Positions 1 through 11,773 of a stretch of DNA of 64,000 nt are shown in pieces. The stretch comes from Babylonia areolata (lineage: Eukaryota > Mollusca > Gastropoda > Neogastropoda > Buccinidae): the NCBI RefSeq assembly GCF_041734735.1, contig NC_134903.1, positions 76,001-140,000 of the forward strand. The letters run 5' to 3'. A program made the position numbers and the translations under genes. Every line of letters begins with the position of its first letter. The first letter of the stretch is position 1. The notes under the pieces were generated by a model. It did not search any database. It worked only from the letters and a program-made list of their open reading frames with translations, and was not told the origin of the DNA.

Positions 1-782
1 AGTAGGGTCCCCGTCAGCCGCGGTATGCTGACTAGGGTGGTGTGGAGCAGGCAATGTTTAGGGCACCTTTTCTAGCCTCTTCCTCATGCCATGGAGGTGA
101 GCAGTGCTGTCCTGAAGAGGGCTGCTCAGTCGCTCAGGGGGCTGCTGATCTCCACCTCTGCTCCAGTCGTTGAAAAACGACCCTATGGCCTGAGCCGCCT
201 GTGTGCAGGTCCGCGGCTACGACTGCCAGTGTACCCACACCTGTCGCTTCGCTGCTCGCCTGTCGCCACAGGGCTTGGGGAAAATGATGGTATGGGATGA
301 AGGATGACTGATGACTTGCGCGATGACTTTGTTTATAGTGAGGAGGAGTTGCGCACTGTCGACCTCACTCTCTTGTCCGAGACCGTCTGTATCCAGTGGC
401 AAGACGAGGTCAAGACGACTGGAGATGGAAACGGATGCAGTGGATGCCCAGGATGTCCTATGTGCCTCATCCTGCCCTCAGCACTCCACAGTGCTCTGCT
501 GCAACCGCCTTCCTCTCCGTTGAACCATGAAGGTTTCTTCCGCAGAGTCCGCCAGATCCAGTCTTCACATGCTTGGGTAGACAAGCCCTAACTCACCAAG
601 GGTTTGAGACCAGTCGGCTACCCTCACCTAGTTTAGCCAACATGTCAAAGCCGTTGACCAGGGGTTGGGCGCTGCCGCATGCTAGCAGCTTCTAGGACCC
701 ATAGGTGAGAGCTGGGTGCCGGTGGGGACCAACAAGAGGACGAACCACTCCCGGAAGAGCGAGACAAGCTCCCCCTCTAGAG
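1..782 (-). mobile_element. RTE-like LINE, 5' part (copy D), cut by window edge
   Basis: Read on the minus strand, positions 1 to about 595 match the 5' UTR and start of the ORF of the RTE-like LINE copies at 3737 and 46608: base 1 corresponds to about 4570 of copy A, and the match covers the shared segments before and after the ORF start near 4462. It is clearly more diverged than copies A, B and C are from one another. From about 596 to 782 the sequence no longer resembles the 5' end of the other copies, so this looks like a relative with a different 5' UTR. The element ends against the first unit of the 50-bp array. The rest of the ORF lies outside the window. Confidence 0.8.
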
Positions 783-2576
783 TGTTAGAATGTACGCCAG
801 GTCAGAACACTGTCATGGTGTGGTTCTGTTTGTGTTAGAATGTACGCCAGGTCAGAACACTGTCATGGTGTGGTTCTGTTTGTGTTAGAATGTACGCCAG
901 GTCAGAACACTGTCGTGGTGTGGTTCTGTTTGTGTTAGAATGTACCCCAGGTCAGAACACTGTCGTGGTGTGGTTCTGTTTGTGTTAGAATGTACGCCAG
1001 GTCAGAACACTGTCGTGGTGTGGTTCTGTTTGTGTTCGAATGTACCCCAGGTCAGAACACTGTCATGGTATGGTTTCTGTTTGTGTTAGAATGTACCCCA
1101 GGTCAGAACACTGTCGTGGTGTGGTTCTGTTTGTGTTAGAATGTACCCCAGGTCAGAACACTGTCGTGGTGTGGTTCTGTTTGTGTTAGAATGTACCCCA
1201 GGTCAGAACACTGTCGTGGTGTGGTTCTGTTTGTGTTAGAATGTACCCCAGGTCAGAACACTGTCATGGTATGGTTCTGTTTGTATTAGAATGTACCCCA
1301 GGTCAGAACACTGTCGTGGTGTGGTTCTGTTTGTGTTAGAATGTACCCCAGGTCAGAACACTGTCATGGTGTGGTTCTGTTTGTGTTAGAATGTACGCCA
1401 GGTCAGAACACTGTGTGTCATGGTGTGGTTCTGTTTGTGTTAGAATGTACACCAGGTCAGAACACTGTCGTGGTGTGGTTCTGTTTGTGTTAGAATGTAC
1501 CCCAGGTCAGAACACTGTCATGGTATGGTTCTGTTTGTGTTAGAATGTACCCCAGGTCAGAACACTGTCATGGTGTGGTTCTGTTTGTGTTAGAATGTAC
1601 CCCAGGTCAGAACACTGTCATGGTGTGGTTCTGTTTGTGTTAGAATGTACCCCAGGTCAGAACACTGTGTGTCATTGTGTGGTTCTGTTTGTGTTAGAAT
1701 GTACCCCAGGTCAGAACACTGTCATGGTGTGGTGTGGTTCTGTTTGTGTTAGAATGTACCCCAGGTCAGAACACTGTGTGTCATGGTGTGGTTCTGTTTG
1801 TGTTAGAATGTACCCCAGGCCAGAACACTGTGTCATTGTGTGGTTCTGTTTGTGTTAGAATGTACCGCAGGTCAGAACACTTTCGTGGTGTGGTTCTGTT
1901 TGTGTTAGAATGTACCCCAGGTCAGAACACTGTCATGGTATGGTTCTGTTTGTGTTAGAATGTACCCCAGGTCAGAACACTGTCATGGTGTGGTTCTGTT
2001 TGTGTTAGAATGTACCCCAGGTCAGAACACTGTCATGGTGTGGTTCTGTTTGTGTTAGAATGTACCCCAGGTCAGAACACTGTCATGGTGTGGTTCTGTT
2101 TGTGTTAGAATGTACCCCAGGTCAGAACACTGTCATGGTGTGGTTCTGTTTGTGTTAGAATGTATGCCAGGTCAGAACACTGTCATGGTATGGTTCTGTT
2201 TGTGTTAGAATGTACCCCAGGTCAGAACACTGTGTCATGGTGTGGTTCTGTTTGTGTTAGAATGTACCCCAGGTCAGAACACTGTCATGGTGTGGTTCTG
2301 TTTGTGTTAGAATGTACCCCAGGTCAGAACACTGTGTGTCATGGTGTGGTTCTGTTTGTGTTAGAATGTACCCCAGGTCAGAACACTGTCATGGTGTGGT
2401 TCTGTTTGTGTTAGAATGTACCCCAGGTCAGAACACTGTGTGTCATTGTGTGGTTCTGTTTGTGTTAGAATGTACCCCAGGTCAGAACACTGTGTGTCGT
2501 TGTGTGGTTCTGTTTGTGTTAGAATGTACCACAGGTCAGAACACTGTCATGGTGTGGTTCTGTTTGTGTTAGAATT
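783..2576. repeat. 50-bp minisatellite, about 35 copies
   Basis: Head-to-tail units beginning TGTTAGAATGTACCCCAG and ending TGGTTCTGTTTG, with small 2-4 bp TGTG insertions after ACACTG in some copies. Each unit contains CCCCAGGTCAGA, which resembles a 5' splice site, but no exon is recognised beside it. Open frames of 70-90 codons here are fragments of the repeat and not genes. Confidence 0.95.
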
Positions 2577-2679
2577 AATTTGTTCTGCTCACCGACGTAA
2601 TGAAATTACTATTCTGCACTTGCTTAGTTCCCCTGAACACCAGGTTAGTGTTCCAGTTTTATTAATTGTCACCTTGTAA
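2577..2679. other. Short unique spacer
   Basis: About 100 bp of non-repeated AT-rich sequence between two arrays. It contains GAACACCAGGTTAGTG, which would serve as a splice donor, but there is no convincing open frame or acceptor to make an exon. Confidence 0.4.
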
Positions 2680-3327
2680 TGTTTGTTTGTTCACTGAACT
2701 GCTGATGATAGCAGAAACATGTAGATGTGTTATGTTTGTTTGTTCACTGAACTGTTGATGATAGCAGACACGTGTAGATGTGTAATGTTTGTTTGTGCAC
2801 TGAACTGCTGACGATAGCAGAAACATGTAGATGTGTAATGTTTGTTTGTTCACTGAACTGTTGATGATAGCAGACACGTGTAGATGTGTAATGTTTGTTT
2901 GTTCACTGAACTGCTGATGATAGCAGAAACATGTAGATGTGTTATGTTTGTTTGTTCACTGAACTGTTGATGATAGCAGAAACGTGTAGATGTGTTATGT
3001 TTGTTTGTCATCTGAATTGCTGATGATAGCAGAAACATGTAGATCCATGTGTAATGTTTGTTTGTCATCTGAACTGCTGATGATAGCAGAAACATGTAGA
3101 TGTGTAATGTTTGTTTGTCATCTGAACTGTTGATGATAGCAGAAACATGTAGATCCATGTGTAATGTTTGTTTGTCATCTGAATTGCTGATGATAGCAGA
3201 AACATGTAGATCCATGTGTAATGTTTGTTTGTCATCTGAACTGCTGATGAGAGCAGAAACATGTAGATGTGTAATGTTTGTTTGTCATCTGAACTGTTGA
3301 TGATAGCAGAAACATGTAGACATGTAA
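2680..3327. repeat. About 53-bp minisatellite, 12 copies
   Basis: Units contain GTAATGTTTGTTTGT, then CTGAACTGCTGATGATAGCAG and AAACATGTAGAT. The later copies carry ATCCATGTG, lengthening the unit to about 57 bp, and CATCTGAA in place of TTCACTGAA, so the array has two subfamilies arranged in blocks. Confidence 0.95.
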
Positions 3328-3736
3328 TGATTACCTGGACACTGATCAGTGATCTACTGCCACTATTCACCAGGACCAGTGATCAGTGACACACTATCAT
3401 TCCTTCAGTGATCAGTGATGCACTATCATTCCTTCAGTGATCAGTGCCACACTATCATTCCTTCAGTGATCAGTGACGCACTATCATTCCTTCAGTGATC
3501 AGTGACACACTATCATTCCTTCAGTGATCAGTGATGCACTATCATTCCTTCACACACTATCATTCCTTCAGTGATCAGTGCCACACTATCATTCCTTCAG
3601 TGATCAGTGATGCACTATCATTCCTTCAGTGATCAGTGACACACTATCATTCCTTCAGTGATCAGTGATGCACTATCATTCCTTCACACACTATCATTCC
3701 TTCAGTGATCAGTGACACACTATCATTCCTTCAGTG
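3328..3736. repeat. 29-bp acceptor-like minisatellite, left part
   Basis: Units read CACTATCATTCCTTCAG followed by TGATCAGTGACA. The pyrimidine run ending in CAG resembles the 3' splice site of gene 1 exon 1 (CTATCATTCTACAG at 8903-8916). The left end at about 3362 carries ATTCACCAGGACCAGTG, in which CAGGACCA is also the acceptor and exon start of exon 1. The array is split by LINE copy A and resumes at 7918. Confidence 0.9.
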
Positions 3737-6700
3737 TTGTCAGGTCAGGTCATTAGATCTGCTACTGGTAACCTGTAATCCAGTACAACCTGTTCAGGGT
3801 CGGGTTGCCGACGACTAAACCGGCACTTCCACCGCTCCCTTCTGGGACTGGTGAGGCGGGTGGCTAGACACCCTTATGGAGATCCATAAAAGGGCGTCGG
3901 CTCAGGAGAGCCACCGACGGCCATCTAGCTCCACTGTGCTGTGTGCATGCCACACGCAGTTGGCCCCCGGGGTGTGTCTACCCATGTATGCGAAGTCTGG
4001 ATCCGGCAGAATCTGCGGAAGAAACCTATCGGTTCAACGGAGAGGAAGGCGGTTACAGCAACGCACTGTGGAGTGCAGAGAGCAAGATGAGACACCGAAG
4101 GATATCTTGGTCATCCACTGCATCCGTGCTCATCCTCCAGTCGTCTCGACTTAGTCTTGCCACTGGAAATTGGTGGACCCGGACAAGAGAGTGAGGTCGA
4201 CGTTGCGCAACTCCTCTTCACTTTAAACAAACTCATCGCGCAAGTCATCAGTCATCCAAAATGACCTTTCATCCTTCATCATTTCATCACCCCCAAGTCC
4301 TGTGGCGACAGGCAAGCGATGAAACGACAGGTGTGGGTACACTGGCAGTCGCAACTGCAGACCTGCACGCAGGCGGCTCAGGCCATAGGGTCGTTCTTCA
4401 TCGACAGGAGCAGCGATGGAGCTCGGCAGCCGTCTGAGCGTCTGAGCAGCCCTCTTTAGGAATGCACTGCTCACCTCCCTGGCATGAGGAAGGGGCTAGA
4501 AAAGGTGCCCTAAAAATTGCCTGCTCCATATCACCCTGGCCAGCATACCGCGGCTGGCGGGGACCCTACATCAGCGGTCGAAACAAAGAGAAAGAAAAGA
4601 AAAAAACAAGGATCGTTCCTCTCACCATTGGTGCTTGGAACATAAGGACTCTCATGGACAGAGATAACGCGGACAGACCCCAAGGAGAACAGCACTAGTT
4701 GCATCCAAACTCGCCAAATACAACATTGACATCGCAGCCTTGAGTGAGACTCGGCTTGCAGGCGAAGGCAAGCTCTGTGAACGGGGAACTGGTTACACCT
4801 TCTTCTGGAGTGGACGAGGAAGCGAAGAGCGACGTGAGGCTGGCGTTGGTTTTGCAGTAAAAACAGCACTTGTCAGCAAGCTAGCTGGAATCCCAAAGGG
4901 AGTCAACGATAGGCTTATGACCATGAAACTCCCACTGGCATCTGGCCAGAAGCACCTCACCATTGTCAGTGCCTACGCCCCAACCATGACCAACCCGGAT
5001 GAAGTGAAGGTGAAGTTCTACGAGGACCTTCACTCTGTCATTGCTGCCATCCCTAAAGCAGACAAGCTCATCATTCTTGGGGACTTCAGTGCTAGAGTTG
5101 GCTCTGACTACATCTCCTGGGATGGAGTGATTGGAAAGCACGGTGTGGGCCACTGCAACCCAAATGGATTGCTTTTGCTTCAGACCTGTGCAGAGCACGA
5201 ACTGCTGATAACCAACACAGTTTTCTGCCTCCCTACCCGTAACAGGACGTCATGGATGCACCCTCGCTCAAAGCATTGGCATCTCATCGATTATGTCATC
5301 GTCAGGAAAAGGGATAGGCAAGATGTACGTGTAACAAAGACCATGTGCGGCGCCGAGTGTTGGACAGACCATCGCCTTGTAGTCTCGAAGCTGAATATTC
5401 GAATCCAACCCAAGAGACGCCCCAAGGCCAGAAGGCTCCAAAACGGCTCAACATCGCTAAGCTGAAAAACATCACCATCAAACAGTCCTTTGTGGAGCTG
5501 CTGGAAGATCGTCTGGAATCCGCCTCTCTGGACAACCAGAATGTGGAGTCTGACTGGAGGACCCTGCGTGAGCTGATCTATAGTACAGCTTCAGAGACCC
5601 TGGGACCCATGACCAGAAAGCACAAAGACTGGTTTGATGAAAACTGTGATGAAATCAAGCAGCTTCTGGATGTGAAACGCCGTCTGCATCAAGCCCACCT
5701 GAGCAACCCAAAGTCCACATCAAAAAAGGATGCATACAATGACATCCGCAGGACTGTTCAGCAAAAGGTACGCCAGATGCAGGATAAGTGGCTGAGTGAC
5801 AAAGCTGATGAGATCCAGGGATATGCTGACAGGCACGATATGAAGAGGTTCTATGATGCCTTAAAAGAAGTCTACGGCCCCACATCCTCAGGATCATCCC
5901 CCCTCCTCAGTGCAGATGGGAATACCTTGATCACCGAGAAGGAGAACATTCTCGAACGATGGGCTGAGCACTTCAACAGTGTCTTAAATCGCCCTTCCTC
6001 CATAAATGATGAAGCCATAGACCGTCTCCCACAAGTCCCCACCAACGAAGCACTGGATGATCCGCCAACACTTCTTGAGACCCAGAAAGCAATCCGTCTG
6101 CTATCCAGTGGCAAAGCACCTGGCTCAGACTCCATACCAGCAGATGTCTACAAGGATGGAGGCACTGTGCTGACTGAGAAGCTTCATCAGCTGTACTCAC
6201 TCATGTGGAAAGAAGAGACGATCCTCCAGGATTTCAAAGATGCATCTATCATTCACTTGTACAAGCGAAAGGGGAACCGGCAAGCCTGTGATAACCATCG
6301 GGGCATTTCCTTGCTCTCCATCGCAGGCAAGATACTTGCCAGGATCCTACTTAACCGCCTCACAGCACACCTTGACCAAGGTCATTTGCCTGAGAGCCAA
6401 TGTGGATTCCGGAAAGAGCGCGGAACCACTGACATGGTGTTTGCTGCAAGGCAGCTGCAAGAGAAATGTCAGGAGCAAAATGCTGATCTGTTCTCCACCT
6501 ATGTCGACCTCACTAAGGCCTTCGACACCGTGAGTAGAGAGGGACTGTGGAAGATCATGGCCAAGTACGGATGCCCTCGGAAATTTATTTCCTTGGTCAG
6601 CCAATTCCATGAAGGCATGCAGGCTCGAGTCCAGGACAATGGTGAAATATCTGCTCCTTTTGCTGTCACAAATGGTGTCAAGCAAGGCTGCGTCCTGGCT

Positions 6701-7917
6701 CCAACGCTGTTCAGCCTCATGTTCTCTGCAATGCTTACTGATGCCTTCAGAGATGGCGATGTTGGAATCGGCCTAAAGTACCGAACAGATGGCAAGCTGT
6801 TTAACCTCAGAAGGCTTCAAGCAAAAATGAAGGTCATGACAGACATCATCAGAGACTTTTTGTTTGCTGATGATTGTGCCCTCAACGCTGGATCTGAAGC
6901 TGACATGCAACTCAGCGTCAACAAGTTTGCCACTGCCAGCAGGAACTTCGGCCTTACCATCAGCACGAGGAAAACTGAAGTTCTCCATCAGCCAGCCCCA
7001 GGGAAACCCTACGTTGAGCCCAACATCACAGTCAACGGTCAGAGACTCAGTGCGGTGGAGCGGTTCACATACCTTGGCAGCACACTGTCACGAAATGTGA
7101 CAATCGACGATGAAGTGAACGTCAGGATTGCAAGAGCAAGCGCAGCTTTTGGTAGACTCAATGCAAATGTCTGGAACAGAAGAGGCATTAGTCTTGAGAC
7201 CAAGCTAAAGGTCTACAGAGCAGTAGTTCTCCCCACACTACTGTACGCCAGTGAAACTTGGACAGTGTACCAACAACATGCCAAGAAGCTGAACCACTTC
7301 CACACAACATGCCTCAGGAAGCTACTGAACATCAAGTGGCAAGACAAGACCCCTGACACAGAGGTGCTCGCAAAAGCCACCCTTCCCAGCATCTTCACCA
7401 TCCTGATGCAGTCCCAGCTTCGCTGGGCTGGACACGTGGCGCGCATGCCAGACCATCGGCTGCCCAAAAGGCTCTTCTATGGCGAGCTGCAACAAGGGAA
7501 GAGATCACACGGAGGTCAGAAGAAGCGCTTCAGAGATACTCTGAAAGTCTCTCTGAAAGCGTTTGATATCAACCCTGACTCCTGGGAGGAATCTGCAGTG
7601 GACCGTGACAAATGGCGCGCTGCTGTGCACAAAGGCGCCAGGTTGTGCGAGGCCAACAGGACTGCTGCAGCTGTTGAGAAGAGGCAGGCCAGAAAGTCAC
7701 GGGCAAACAAGCTCCCTGACAATGATATGCCTGTCTTTGTCTGCCCCAACTGTCAGCGAACATTTCGTGCGCAGATTGGACTATTCAGCCATCTGCGCAC
7801 TCACAGATAGATTCATGAGCATCCTTCCCCCCACCCCACCACCACCCTCCCCCCATCCCCCATCCCCCATCTGGATGACAACGATGGTCATCATCGATCT
7901 CGATGGACACACCACCC
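3737..7917 (+). mobile_element. RTE-like LINE copy A, full length
   Basis: The element starts TTGTCAGGTCAGGTCATT and ends CGATGGACACACCACCC, the same termini as copies B and C. It is flanked by a 15-bp direct repeat ATCATTCCTTCAGTG (3722-3736 and 7918-7932), taken from the 29-bp array it landed in; because the target is itself repetitive, the exact duplication is slightly uncertain. A roughly 720-bp 5' UTR is followed by an APE endonuclease / reverse transcriptase ORF and a very short 3' UTR ending in ACC repeats. Short 3' UTRs with a simple tail and a single EN-RT ORF fit the RTE superfamily; the clade name is from recall of related proteins and was not tested. Confidence 0.9.
4462..7810 (+). 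pseudogene. LINE endonuclease-reverse transcriptase, two frameshifts (copy A)
   Basis: It encodes the same protein as the intact ORF at 47333-50683, in three pieces: 4462-4698, 4740-5465 and 5345-7810. Compared with copy B, copy A lacks one base near 4683 (CCCCAAGGAG against CCCCAAAGGAG) and one near 5423 (GCCCCAAGGCC against GCCCCCAAGGCC). Both losses are in homopolymer runs, so they could be real decay or consensus-calling errors. All motifs are otherwise present: endonuclease GAWNIRTL, LGDF and TDH, reverse transcriptase FADD, and a C-terminal C2H2 finger ending HLRTHR. One endonuclease residue differs from copy B: LGDFS instead of LGDFN, which would remove the conserved Asn after the catalytic Asp. 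Confidence 0.9.
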
Positions 7918-8913
7918 ATCATTCCTTCAGTGATCAGTGACGCACTATCATTCCTTCAGTGATCAGTGACACACTATCATTCCTTCAGTGATCAGTGATG
8001 CACTATCATTCCTTCACACACTATCATTCCTTCAGTGATCAGTGATGCTCTATCATTCCTTCAGTGATCAGTGACACACTATCATTCCTTCAGTGATCAG
8101 TGACGCACTATCATTCCTTCACACACTATCATTCCTTCAGTGATCAGTGACGCACTATCATTCCTTCAGTGATCAGTGACACACTATCATTCCTTCAGTG
8201 ATCAGTGACACACTATCATTCCTTCAGTGAACAGTGATGCACTATCATTCCTTCACACACTATCATTCCTTCAGTGATCAGTGATGCTCTATCATTCCTT
8301 CAGTGATCAGTGACGCTCTATCATTCCTTCAGTGATCAGTGACACACTGTCATTTCTTCAGTGATCAGTGACACACTATCATTCCTTCAGTGATCAGTGA
8401 CGCACTATCATTCCTTCAGTGATCAGTGATGCACTATCATTCCTTCACACACTATCATTCCTTCAGTGATCAGTGATGTTCTATCATTCCTTCAGTGATC
8501 AGTGACACACTGTCATTTCTTCAGTGATCAGTGACACACTATCATTCCTTCAGTGATCAGTTACACACTGTCATTTCTTCAGTGATCAGTGATGCTCTAT
8601 CATTCCTTCAGTGATCAGTGACACACTATCATTCCTTCAGTGATCAGTGACACACTGTCATTCCTTCAGTGATCAGTGATGCTCTATCATTCCTTCAGTG
8701 ATCACTGAGGCATTATCATTCCTTCATTAATCAGTGACACACTATCATTCCTTCAGTGATCAGTGACACACTATCATTCCTTCAGTGATCAGTGATGCTC
8801 TATCATTCCTTCAGTGATCAGTGACACACTATCATTCCACAGGACCAAACCCATGTCAGTGATCAGTGACACACTATCATTCCTTCAGTGATCAGTGATG
8901 CTCTATCATTCTA
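7918..8913. repeat. 29-bp acceptor-like minisatellite, right part
   Basis: This continues the array at 3328-3736 after the LINE insertion, with the same CACTATCATTCCTTCAG core and variants such as a shortened TTCACACACTATCATT unit. It runs directly into the splice acceptor of gene 1 exon 1. One unit at 8831-8857 carries a full extra copy of the exon 1 acceptor and the first bases of the exon. Confidence 0.95.
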
Positions 8914-8916
8914 CAG

Positions 8917-9136
8917 GACCAAGCCGATGTCATCTACCCCCGGAACCCCTCGAGGCGGGGACCTTATTGACCAGCAGAAAACAGACCTGATGTCAGCACT
9001 CAACGCTCTTGTCACCACCGGAAGTCCTTCTGCCTCACTGCGGAAGACGAGTGGTCCAGGGAAGGGGGGTGTGAAGGAGGTGTTCTCCTCCAGAAAGACT
9101 CCTGGCGGGGCCGTGGGCAGTGGTTCCAGTAAACAG
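8917..9136 (+). CDS. Host gene 1, internal exon (exon 1 in window)
   Basis: The acceptor is CATTCTACAG and the donor is AAACAG/GTGGGG. The exon starts with the last base of a split codon and then has 73 codons, ending in phase 0, which matches the phase of the next exon. The product is a Ser/Gly/Lys-rich low-complexity segment containing SSTPGTPRGGDLID, then a possible short helix LMSALNALVTTGS, then a basic SRKTPGG stretch. I do not recognise a domain. Base composition and codon use are unlike the AT- and TG-rich arrays on both sides. It is assigned to the same gene as 11774-11935 and 17242-17334 on strand, order and matching phases. Earlier exons must lie before the window. The open frame that continues past the donor into GTGGTGG sequence is not coding. 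Confidence 0.7.
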
Positions 9137-9340
9137 GTGGGGTGGTGGTGGTGGTGGTGTGTGTGTGTGTGAGGGGAAGTGTTTGTGGGGGTAGGTGAGG
9201 GAGGTGGTTGTGTGTAGGGGAGGGGGAGATGGTTGTGTGGCGGCTGAGGGAGGTGTTCTTCATAAAGAATCCTGGCAGGGCCCTGATCAGTGGATGCAGG
9301 GAGGTGTTCTTCTCCATTAAGAATCCTGGCAGGGCCCAGT
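9137..9340. repeat. Intron start with decayed copies of the exon 1 end
   Basis: GT-rich sequence after the donor, followed by two imperfect copies (about 9250-9298 and 9301-9340) of the last 60 bp of exon 1. Shared blocks are GAGGTGTTCT, TCCTGGC and GGGCC. A third copy lies at 9593-9655 inside the next array. Confidence 0.75.
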
Positions 9341-10098
9341 TCAAAGATTGTCAACTGTATGACAGGTGAACATAGTATTGTCAACTGTATGACAGGTGAA
9401 CATAGTATTGTCAACTGTATGACAGGTGAACATAGTATTGTCAACTGAATGACAGGTGAACATAGTATTGTCAACTGTATGACAGGTGAAGTAGTGTAAA
9501 CTGTATGACAGGTGAAGTAGTGTAAACTGTATGACAGGTGAACATAGTATTGTAAACTGTATGACAGGTGAAGTATTGTCAAGTGGTTGCAGGGAGTTGT
9601 TCTCTATTAAGAATCCTGGCAGGGCCCAGTTCAGTGATTTCCAACTGAATGACAGGTGAACATAGTATTGTCAACTGAATGACAGGTGAACATAGTATTG
9701 TCAACTGAATGACAGGTGAAGTATTGTCAGCTGTATGACAGGTGAACATAGTATTGTCAACTGTATGACAGGTGAACATAGTATTGTCAACTGAATGACA
9801 GGTGAACATAGTATTGTCAACTGAATGACAGGTGAACATAGTATTGTCAACTGAATGACAGGTGAAGTATTGTCAACGGAATGGCAGGTGAACATAGTAT
9901 TGTCAACTGAATGACAGGGGAACATAGTATTGTCAACTGAATGACAGGTGAAGTATTGTCAGCTGTATGACAGGTGAACATAGTATTGTCAACTGTATGA
10001 CAGGTGAACATAGTATTGTCAACTGAATGACAGGTGAACATAGTATTGTCAACTGAATGACAGGTGAACATAGTATTGTCAACTGAATGACAGGTGAA
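9341..10098. repeat. 30-bp donor-like minisatellite, about 25 copies
   Basis: The unit is ATTGTCAACTGAATGACAG followed by GTGAACATAGT. The junction GACAG/GTGAAC has the form of a 5' splice site. At 9630-9660 the unit merges with a decayed copy of the exon 1 end, with GGGCCCAGTTCAGTGATTTC aligning to the last codons of exon 1. The array therefore seems to have grown from a duplicated exon 1 donor. Confidence 0.9.
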
Positions 10099-10244
10099 GA
10101 TGGTCATGGGAGCACCTGTGGTGGCCTGTTAACTGAGGACGGTATGTTGCTGTGCTGTCCTGATTTGCTTTAACCATTCACTGTTTTCAACTAACACAAT
10201 AACAGACAACTGGATTTCACTCCTGTTTTATGTATGCTGTTGGG
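10099..10244. other. Unique intronic spacer
   Basis: About 145 bp of non-repeated sequence between two arrays. No exon, RNA or transposon signal is seen. Confidence 0.4.
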
Positions 10245-11424
10245 GTTTTTAATGTATACTGTAAGGTTGGTCAGCTTTATCACTGTAAGGTTGGTCAGCT
10301 TTATCACTGTAAGGTTGGTCAGCTTTATCACTGTGAATGTATACTGTAAGGTTGGTCAGCTTTATCACTGTAAATGTATACTGTAAGGTTGGTCAGCTTT
10401 ATCACTGTGAATGTATACTGTAAGGTTGGTCAGCTTTATCACTGTAAGGTTGGTCAGCTTTATCACTGTAAATGTATACTGTAAGGTTGGTCAGCTTTAT
10501 CACTGTAAATGTATACTGTAAGGTTGGTCAGCTTTATCACTGTAAATGTATACTGTAAGGTTGGTCAGCTTTATCACTGTAAATGTATACTGTAAGGTTG
10601 GTCAGCTTTATCACTGTAAATGTATACTGTAAGGTTGGTCAGCTTTATCTGCTTTATCACTGTAAGGTTGGTCAGATCATCACTGTAAGGTTGGTCAGCT
10701 TTATCACTGAAGGTTGGTCAGCTTTATCAGCTTTATCACTGTAAGGTTGGTCAGATCATCACTGTAAGGTTGGTCAGATCATCACAAAGGTTGGTCAGAT
10801 CATCACTGTAAGGTTGGTCAGATCATCACAAAGGTTGGTCAGATCATCACTGTAAGGTTGGTCAGATCATCACAAAGGTTGGTCAGATCATCACAAAGGT
10901 TGGTCAGATCATCACTGTAAGGTTGGTCAGATCATCACAAAGGTTGGTCAGATCATCACTGTAAGGTTGGTCAGATCATCACAAAGGTTGGTCAGATCAT
11001 CACAAAGGTTGGTCAGATCATCACTGTAAGGTTGGTCAGATCATCACAAAGGTTGGTCAGATCATCACTGTAAGGTTGGTCAGATCATCACTGTAAGGTT
11101 GGTCAGATCATCACAAAGGTTGGTCAGATCATCACAAAGGTTGGTCAGATCATCACTGTAAGGTTGGTCAGATCATCACAAAGGTTGGTCAGATCATCAC
11201 TGTAAGGTTGGTCAGATCATCACAAAGGTTGGTCAGATCATCACTGTAAGGTTGGTCAGATCATCACAAAGGTTGGTCAGATCATCACTGTAAGGTTGGT
11301 CAGATCATCACAAAGGTTGGTCAGATCATCACTGTAAGGTTGGTCAGATCATCACAAAGGTTGGTCAGATCATCACTGTAAGGTTGGTCAGATCATCACA
11401 AAGGTTGGTCAGATCATCACTGTT
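10245..11424. repeat. Two-part GGTTGGTCAG minisatellite
   Basis: All units share AAGGTTGGTCAG. The left third uses AATGTATACTGT plus AAGGTTGGTCAGCTTTATCA; the right two thirds alternate ACTGTAAGGTTGGTCAGATC and ACAAAGGTTGGTCAGATC units of about 23 and 21 bp. The alternation of two unit types suggests higher-order duplication of a dimer. Confidence 0.95.
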
Positions 11425-11773
11425 GTCCATGTCACCTGACCTCCTGCTGCTGCTGCTCTCCCTTGTCCTCCTCCTCCTTCTTCTTGCTTTTGTCAGTGTT
11501 CATGAATTTGTCTGGTTAATTATTCATACATTTATTGTGTGAAGTCATATATCTCTGTCTATCTGTCTCTCTATCTGTCTCTCTGTCTATCTATCTATGG
11601 ATGGAGGAGGCTGGTTGCCAAATGTGTGTTGCCCCCACAGCCTACGAGACTACAGGATAGATAGATAGTATATACGCATACCTCCAAATCCTTTGGACAT
11701 AAGAGACACACACCCACAGCCCATTCTCATCACACCGTGGAACAGATGTTGGTAGCTTGTCATGTCTTTCCAG
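11425..11773. other. Intron 3' end before exon 2
   Basis: Non-array intron sequence with a CTG run, a TCTG/TCTATC microsatellite near 11552-11600, and the acceptor tract GTCATGTCTTTCCAG ending at 11773. No coding signal is seen apart from the splice acceptor. Confidence 0.6.

Noticed and set aside
783-3736. CRISPR-like appearance of regular repeats
   Set aside because: Units are head-to-tail without unique spacers, and the window is eukaryotic with spliced genes and LINEs.
8888-9172. 94-codon frame taken as a complete small gene
   Set aside because: It has no ATG at its start, a clear acceptor at 8916 and donor at 9136 lie inside it, and its end is GTGGTGG simple sequence. It is an exon plus intron read-through.
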